Source: Panaeolus papilionaceus (lineage: Eukaryota; Basidiomycota; Agaricomycetes; Agaricales). Taken from it: a stretch of 64,000 nucleotides of DNA. A program made the position numbers and the translations under genes. The notes below the pieces were generated by a model. It was not told the origin of the DNA. It saw only the letters and a program-made list of their open reading frames with translations, and ran no database searches. Below, piece by piece: positions 58,697-64,000 of this stretch. The stretch lies in contig JADNRZ010000010.1 of the NCBI GenBank assembly GCA_015501605.1, positions 1,488,001-1,552,000 on the forward strand, written 5' to 3'. Within the stretch, counting starts at the first letter, position 1. Every line of letters begins with the position of its first letter.

Positions 58697-59509
58697 AGTA
58701 GTTCCTATAGACTATCCGACTATGACAGGCGACGAATGTCGGCAAAGTCCTTTAGAAGGTTTGAACTGGGAGCAAGTCATTTGGAATCCATTTATCCCTA
58801 TATCTTATATACTAGAGCCATTGAGGTACGCAGCCAATATGGGACACGTTTGTACATGGATTGTGTCTGCTGTCGTGGAGGTGCACAGCAGTAGGAGCTG
58901 TATTTGGATCACATTGAACAGACCGCAAACCACTTGAGTCACTGCGATAAGTACCAATTGGCTGGAAAATGTTCATAATTATGTCCCACTGATAGACTGC
59001 GATATCAATGGGAGACACGTACGAAAATATATTCAGCGAGTTTGTCGTGGCACAGTCGGGTTATTATTGAATGAAGTCATGATTATTGCGTAGTCGAGGA
59101 TTTACGCTGCGTCGAACCTTGGTCAATTCATTTTCCACGATCTTGCTGTATTCAGAACAAATACAAAGTTACTGGTTCAAGTTGGCAATATTTTGTTGCT
59201 ACTCGGACGAGAGAAAATACAAAAGACAAAGCGTCTGATCGTCTTCACTCCTGAAGTATTGTTGGTTGAGATGAAGCGCTGTCAAAGTCGTTCCCTGGAG
59301 ACCTTGTTCGACAGTAATACTTATGTTCGCCAACCGTGTATTCTGAAATTTCTCAACTCCCTTCTCCGACTTATTTCCTTTCGTTAATTTCTTCATACCA
59401 CTATAACATAATACCATCACCTTCTGGGAAGGTCTAATATCTATAATTTTAATTTCCCTTTTTTTCTTCTTCCTTTTTTTTTTTTTTTTTTTCCACTATC
59501 GTTTTTGTC
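58697..59509. promoter_or_regulatory. Divergent intergenic region with a 19-T tract
   Basis: About 810 bases between the membrane-protein gene and the LRR-like gene. The end is CT-rich with 19 consecutive Ts at 59474-59492, shortly before the ATG at 59510. No gene is supported inside. Confidence 0.5.
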
Positions 59510-60943
59510 ATGGTCTGCACAAGCTGCACAACACAACCCAAAAAAGCAGCGGCAACGACGAAAAAGAGCACTGGTGGCTTACCCGCAGACCCAAACAAAA
59601 ATAGCAGTATGTTTTCAGAGCTCTTAAGTTGCGTTTGAATTTTGATGTCCTAATACTGCCTCGAAGCTGGAGCACGATACAGTAACGCTGTCAAGGTCGA
59701 CAACAGGGAGCTGGGTATTCGTCCCTCTGAGGCCATTCCCATTCGTTACCTCCGGTATAACCACGACGATCCCATAAACCCCAAACCCACAATAAAGAGA
59801 GCAAGCCTAGAGATCAAATACAACAGCCGCGAAGACTCGAAGATGCTTTATCCATCCCCAAAGCGCGTCCAGAACGCTTTCAAAAGAGAAACAGCGGCAC
59901 AGAAGGCCTGTCCCCTTGACGTATCATTTGTATGTGGGGAGTGGACGAAGTCACTTGAACAGCAAGGTGCCGTTTTCAAACTGGATATTCCAAAGTACTG
60001 GGATATCTTCATCCACTGCATGGAGCGGTGGAACAGTATCGCTATATGGGCACCTTTTGTGCCAACGATGCACTTGCAGAAGAAGGGCATCCCGGAGCTC
60101 AACATGAGTGCTCCAAACCTCAAACACGTCATGCTTGTCGGTCCACGGGAGTTCAACGTCGTCGCAACGGCCCAGTTCCTATCTCCTTTATGGAAAACGT
60201 CTCCCCTCGATTCCTTTTATATCAAGCAAGTCACCGAAGACCCATATGATTCTGCTGGAGGCCTCCTCTTCAATTATGTGCCCACAGGTTGCCTCACCCA
60301 GCTTAAGCTCGACTGCAAATTGAGTGTCATCGAGTGTTGTCTCCTCCTTGCCTTCTCGCCAAACTTAGTGGAGTGTAGCTTTGGAGACATAGCAGGGCCA
60401 ATAGGAGACACCAATATAGCCTTCGCTTGTCAGGAGCTTCAGTCACTAAGGGTGGTCGTTGACTATGAGGACCATCACGAAGGACGAGACACGTATCTCT
60501 GGGCAATCTTGGATCAATTAACGGTTCCCAAGCTTCGACGATTCGTCGTTGAGTGTGATGATCGCTGGCAGAACACTTCATTCCTAGCATTCCTAGATCG
60601 GTCCCAGTGTGTTCTCGAAGCACTCGAATTCCTGCTTGTCCGGATAGACCCTGATGGTTTCATGCAAGTACTGCAGAAATGTCGCCATTTACGGGTTTTG
60701 ATGTACAAGCCGGATTATACGCAGACACCGACGGCCATTTCCCCTGAAGTTCTGAAGGCGTTAGACCCCGAGGGAAACAGCCCATTTGAATTGCTAGAAG
60801 ACCTGGAGATTTTGGCATTGAACGAAGACGCGCTCGGAGGACTTCAAGACGGGCAATTCGCAGAGGCTTTGAGAAAGAAGCTGCATTTTGACGACTTGAA
60901 TATTTTCCGACTGTGTGTTCGAAGCGCAGGATATCCACCTTGA
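59510..60943 (+). CDS. LRR-like protein of the F-box family type, without a visible F-box
   Basis: Exons 59510-59606 and 59667-60943 join in phase 1 across a 60 nt intron to give 457 residues. The N-terminus starts MVCTSC and is Lys/Ala/Thr-rich, with no F-box. The body resembles the substrate-binding half of agaricomycete F-box proteins: LDVSFVCGEWTKSLEQQ, IHCMERWNSIAIWAPF, ELNMSAPNLKHVMLVGPREF, NLVECSFGDIAGP and LQSLRVVVDYEDHHE. At the 3' end the frame stops at 60943, while another frame is open from about 60915 to 61193 (VFEAQDIHLEGVQRRKDAEG). It looks like a continuation, so a frameshift is possible. This is either a truncated F-box gene with an acquired start or a protein with a different adaptor. 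Confidence 0.6.
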
Positions 60944-61366
60944 GGGCGTCCAAAGGAGGAAAGATGCAGAAGGGTTGCAGATGTATCATAATCCTCAGTT
61001 CGTGGTTTGGATGGGGGGCCATGAATATGCCATGGGATGGGAAGAGGAGGTTGAAACCTGCATGGCGGTGCGTTGTAATTTTGAGGACGACTTGCCCTTT
61101 GTCCTTGTGCCGGAAACTTGCAAGAGTCATGTTTACGGTATAAGCCAAACAGCGGAGCGCGTCGTAGGCGAAGACTACATGATTTGTGATTAGTTGCCTG
61201 ATGCCTTGTGTACACAATCTAGAATGGTGATGTCAAGTCCTGAATTATGAATTGCGATCCAAAACCAATAAAGATACAAAGAAACTAAGCTGATTATGCT
61301 TATTAGTACCAGTTAAACTCAAAAAAATTTGCAACTTACAAGGTGTAATGGTATTAAAGAACTGAA
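60944..61366. other. 3' region of the LRR-like gene, with an out-of-frame open stretch
   Basis: The frame 60915-61193 is open for 92 codons directly after the stop of the LRR-like gene and may be its displaced C-terminus. The rest is the 3' flank shared with OST4. Confidence 0.4.
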
Positions 61367-61498
61367 TCACTGTTGTTGTGACTGGTGCTTCTCAACGTAG
61401 GCAGCATTCACCGCAACAACATGGTATCCCACCACTGTGATCATTGCCAGAAGACCAAGAGAGTTGGCGAGGTTATAAAGTGTCTCATGAGACATCAT
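61367..61498 (-). CDS. OST4: Oligosaccharyltransferase mini-subunit OST4
   Basis: A single exon of 44 codons encodes a 43-residue protein, MMSHETLYNLANSLGLLAMI followed by TVVGYHVVAVNAAYVEKHQS and three more residues. Yeast Ost4 is a 36-residue single-helix protein that holds Ost3/Ost6 to Stt3 in the ER oligosaccharyltransferase, which transfers N-glycans. The match in layout is close: a short polar start with an acidic residue, ..L..LA...G, a ~20-residue hydrophobic helix ending in YH, then a charged tail. Two consecutive ATGs (61498 and 61495) are possible starts. The gene is head to head with QCR8. Confidence 0.85.
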   Translation of the reverse strand: MMSHETLYNLANSLGLLAMITVVGYHVVAVNAAYVEKHQSQQQ

Positions 61499-61736
61499 TT
61501 TGGCTCTATAGATCGTCAAATTCAGTACTAAATCCACATGAATTAAGAATAAAATAAAATACTGACATGGAGGTTAGAGGATGTTGACGTGGAGAACATA
61601 CGCGAGCGTGGTGCCAAGGGAATTGTCACTCATTTGTTTGGCCTTTGTTTGTTCCCAGACGGACGAGGCCGGATTGGTGGACAGCACCGTGACCATAAGC
61701 CTTTTCATCCTCCTCCTCGACGCTCGTTATTAAACC
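61499..61736. promoter_or_regulatory. Divergent promoter between OST4 and QCR8
   Basis: 238 bases separate the two ATGs; both promoters and leaders must lie here. Confidence 0.55.
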
Positions 61737-62297
61737 ATGCGCCCCACACTCGTAGCTCGCGATGGCATGCCCGGACGTGAGTTTATATCCTTTATTCATG
61801 TCCAGAATTTGTGCTGAAATATCATATTTTTGTAGCCAGGGTCTACGTGAGTGGAAACATTTTACAGGAAGAACTAAACACAGACTGAACAATCGCGTTG
61901 GCATTCGGAAATTTAGAACCTTTGGTGGGGTGACAAGTCTGGTGTCAGACAGAAGGGAATGGTCACATACAGTGCGTACTGAAAGCTTTGGAAACATGAC
62001 CGAACGACTTAACATGTTGGTTCACTTTTTCAGCCCTATCTCCCTTCCAAACCAAGGCTGCACCCCACTGGCTGAGGTCATATATCTTCAACGGTTACCG
62101 TCGCATTTCCGGAGAACTTCTCTTCTTTGGACTCCCGTTTGCTATCGGTAAGTAAATTATGACCGTTGGATGCAACCCAAGGTACCAATAATCGTCTATT
62201 TTTTCTAGGTTACGGTGTCTACGCCTGGGCCAAGAGCTACGACAACTGGCAAAACAGCAAGGCCGGTCATATCGCGCAGGGTGAACACCACGAGTAG
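61737..62297 (+). CDS. QCR8: Cytochrome b-c1 complex subunit 8
   Basis: Five exons: 61737-61776, 61836-61846 (11 nt), 61917-61971, 62034-62147 and 62209-62297, giving 102 residues, the usual family size. Qcr8 is a single-helix subunit of mitochondrial complex III near cytochrome b. Family marks are MRPTLVARDGMPGPRVYNLW, WWGDKSGVRQKGMVTYTLSP, FQTKAAPHWLRSYIFNGYRR, ISGELLFFGLPFAIGYGVYA and WAKSYDNWQNSKAGH. The tiny second exon (CC AGG GTC TAC) is required to give the conserved PRVYN segment. All introns are 59-70 nt with good GT-AG ends. Confidence 0.95.
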
Positions 62298-62805
62298 ACG
62301 TCCACTATCACCTATAGAACCCTCTATTTCTCTTAGAACTATGGAATATCAGAGCAAATGCAACCATAATCATCCCCATTCTTGGTCCGAAAATTATTCC
62401 TGTTGTACAACTCCGTCAAGAGAGTCTAGCAGCATGTTCGAGTGCACAAACACGGAGTCTTTTCTCTGATATTTATGATTCCCGCTACTGTGTGCCGGAG
62501 CTAAATTCACTTAAAGAAATTTCACCCCTACTTGGCAGTCTTGCTGGGAAATTTCATTCGAGGACTCCTGAGCTCTTACTTCATTTCTAGGTCATTTCGT
62601 CTCGATATACGGCTCCAGTGATTGTTTTCTGCCCTCGCTTTTCCTTCAGCGTATCGGTCCTTAAATATTGGTCCTTTTATCTTCGCAGGTCGAAAACAAA
62701 TAAGTTATAAGGTGCTACTTCGGCAGCGTTCTACTAACAAAGCTTTCAAGGTAGAATCAATTCGGTCATCTCTCAACATCCTGCAACTTACATGCTTGTC
62801 CACAG
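62298..62805. promoter_or_regulatory. Intergenic, promoter of small secreted member 2
   Basis: About 500 bases. ORFs of 84-100 codons overlapping the flanking genes are shadows. Confidence 0.45.
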
Positions 62806-62940
62806 ATGTACTCCTTCAAATCTGTCGCTGCTGTCCTAGCTCCCCTTGTTGTTTCAGCTGTCGCTCAAGACAAGCCGTGTGTTCGTACTTCGCGGCGCAG
62901 TACTGGCGAAAAATGCTGCTATAATCAATTCGTGCGGTGA
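62806..62940 (+). CDS. Small secreted protein, C-x5-C-x5-CC family (member 2, middle Cys lost)
   Basis: An ATG at 62806 opens 44 codons. MYSFKSVAAVLAPLVVSAVA is a signal peptide, followed by QDKPCVRTSRRSTGEKCCYNQF. The spacing between the first Cys and the CC pair is 11 residues, exactly as in members 1 and 3, but the middle Cys is Arg. After CC and four residues the DNA reads GTGCGG, where the other two members have their intron donor. Here no nearby acceptor is visible and the frame ends two codons later. It may be a decaying copy, or the final exon has been missed. The function is unknown; secretion is predicted. Confidence 0.5.
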   Translation: MYSFKSVAAVLAPLVVSAVAQDKPCVRTSRRSTGEKCCYNQFVR

Positions 62941-63539
62941 TTTGCTTGTACCTCATGATACTTTCTGACATTATACATTTTGGCTCGGTGGTGGATGGTG
63001 GATGACCCCTGTTGCCTGTGCTGCTACTTAAAGAAGCGCATCGTACAACAGATGTAACGTTCTCAAAAAAGGAGGTTAACCATACATGTATTTTGTACCA
63101 ACTGATTTGAAATTCAAATTCAACATCGCGTATATTGAGCCTTTCTCAGAAGAGGATCCCTCAACCTTTTCTGTCAATGATTGAGATCAGCCGCCGAGTT
63201 TATCTAGCAACAGGGACAATGAGAGGAGACCCACCTGTCAAGCCGTAGCTAGGTAATTCTTGACTAGTTCGCGACTTGCTCTTCAAAAGAGATGGATATC
63301 AATGTGGGGACTCCACACTCATTCTCTTTCGGGCACTCAGTTGCATTCTATGGAGTACCTTGCGTCTAAATTCTCTCATTGAGCACCCGACCCTAGCTCT
63401 CCCTAGAGTACAAAAAGCGAAAGCAGGTTTATTTTGTCAAGACATAACCCAAGATTTTCCCTTGTACAAGGCAAGCCAAGTTCGTTTCCTGTCATCTGCT
63501 TGTCATCGCCCATCGTTCTAAGATGCACCTGCAGAACAG
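62941..63539. other. Region between two small secreted genes
   Basis: About 600 bases without a supported gene. An 81-codon ORF ending near 63521 overlaps the leader of member 3 in another frame. Confidence 0.45.
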
Positions 63540-63714
63540 ATGAAGCTGATCACCCTCCAAGCTATCGCCACCAGCCTTTTGTTGTCCGCAAACCTCGTCA
63601 GTGGAGCGTGCATAATTGGTAAACTGTGCCCGAATGGCGAGTACTGTTGCCCGAACCTCCCTGTATGTCTGTCTTAAGTTCAATGGTTGTATTTACTCAC
63701 AGAACCGTCTTTGA
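63540..63714 (+). CDS. Small secreted cysteine protein, C-x5-C-x5-CC family (member 3)
   Basis: Exons 63540-63662 and 63703-63714 join in phase 0 across a 40 nt intron (GTATGT...TCACAG) to give 44 residues. MKLITLQAIATSLLLSANLV followed by SGA is a signal peptide with a good cleavage site. The mature part begins CIIGKLCPNGEYCC, then PNLP, then the intron, and the second exon adds only Asn-Arg-Leu. Cysteine spacing and intron position match member 1 at 45.2 kb. The 40 nt intron is short even for this genome, so the last three residues are uncertain. It may be an extracellular or effector-like peptide; no known family was recognised. Confidence 0.55.
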
Positions 63715-64000
63715 CATAGGGTGGTGTCTGTTTACCTTTTGAAGTCTGCATCAGGACCAGGTAGATTACTAGATAGGGTCGTCGTACCCAACCGTAATAG
63801 TGCAAGCTTCTTGCGTTGAACAACTGTATAAATAAGAACCTCATTGAAATCGACATCGAAGCACAGTATATTTGCCATAGGAAAGCGTCCATTGTCAAAC
63901 CAGGCTACTTAAGATAGTTATGCATCTACGGATAATCACAACCACAAAGGAAAAATGGCAGAATGAAGAAGAAACCAATAAAAACCAATTACAACTTGAA
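63715..64000. other. Window end, no gene seen
   Basis: The last 286 bases hold only a 72-codon minus-strand ORF without features. Confidence 0.5.

Overview
The window is nuclear DNA of a filamentous basidiomycete, most likely an agaricomycete mushroom. Evidence: genes on both strands broken by many 47-80 nt GT-AG introns, a heme-thiolate peroxygenase, many F-box/LRR genes, and conserved fungal housekeeping proteins. There are no operons, CRISPR arrays or viral genes, and no intact transposon was recognised. Genes were assembled by hand by joining ORF pieces at GT/AG sites and checking phase; exon borders are in each entry.

Layout. 1-448: 3' end of the serine palmitoyltransferase subunit LCB2. 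1.2-4.6 kb: tandem pair of minus-strand F-box genes. 6.1-8.6 kb: a USP25/28-type deubiquitinase homologue whose catalytic Cys and His are both substituted. 8.9-10.6 kb: an F-box gene. 10.8-11.4 kb: a predicted mitochondrial protein with four FDGPAR-like motifs. 13.5-16.0 kb: a membrane-anchored protein with an ADP-ribosyltransferase-like N-terminus. 17.2-20.1 kb: tandem O-methyltransferases. 20.7-24.1 kb: a divergent pair of a mitochondrial E1-like tRNA dehydratase and a Nudix hydrolase. 24.5-25.6 kb: a short unspecific peroxygenase. 26.9-27.2 kb: a small orphan. 27.5-29.2 kb: an F-box gene with a frameshifted 3' end. 29.5-33.3 kb: SPT5. 34.1-38.9 kb: MIC10, BRO1 and MIC12. 39.2-41.0 kb: an F-box gene. 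42.6-43.2 kb: an HABP4/SERBP1-like protein. 44.6-46.2 kb: two NTF2/SnoaL-like genes (one frameshifted) around a small secreted protein. 47.1-52.1 kb: three tandem F-box paralogues, one lacking an in-frame start. 53.5-57.1 kb: a triose-phosphate/nucleotide-sugar transporter with a long disordered N-terminus. 57.5-58.7 kb: a two-helix membrane protein. 59.5-60.9 kb: an LRR-like protein without an F-box. 61.4-62.3 kb: OST4 and QCR8, head to head. 62.8-63.7 kb: two more small secreted proteins.

Conserved genes serve sphingolipid synthesis (LCB2), transcription elongation (SPT5), endosomal sorting (BRO1), mitochondrial cristae and respiration (MIC10, MIC12, QCR8), N-glycosylation (OST4) and tRNA modification. 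They are interleaved with fast-evolving families (F-box/LRR, O-methyltransferases, NTF2-like, small secreted proteins) that show tandem duplication, frame breaks and lost catalytic residues. The most unusual signals are the catalytically disarmed USP25/28-type protein, a small secreted family with a C-x5-C-x5-CC core and conserved intron position, the FDGPAR repeat protein, and the ART-like membrane protein.
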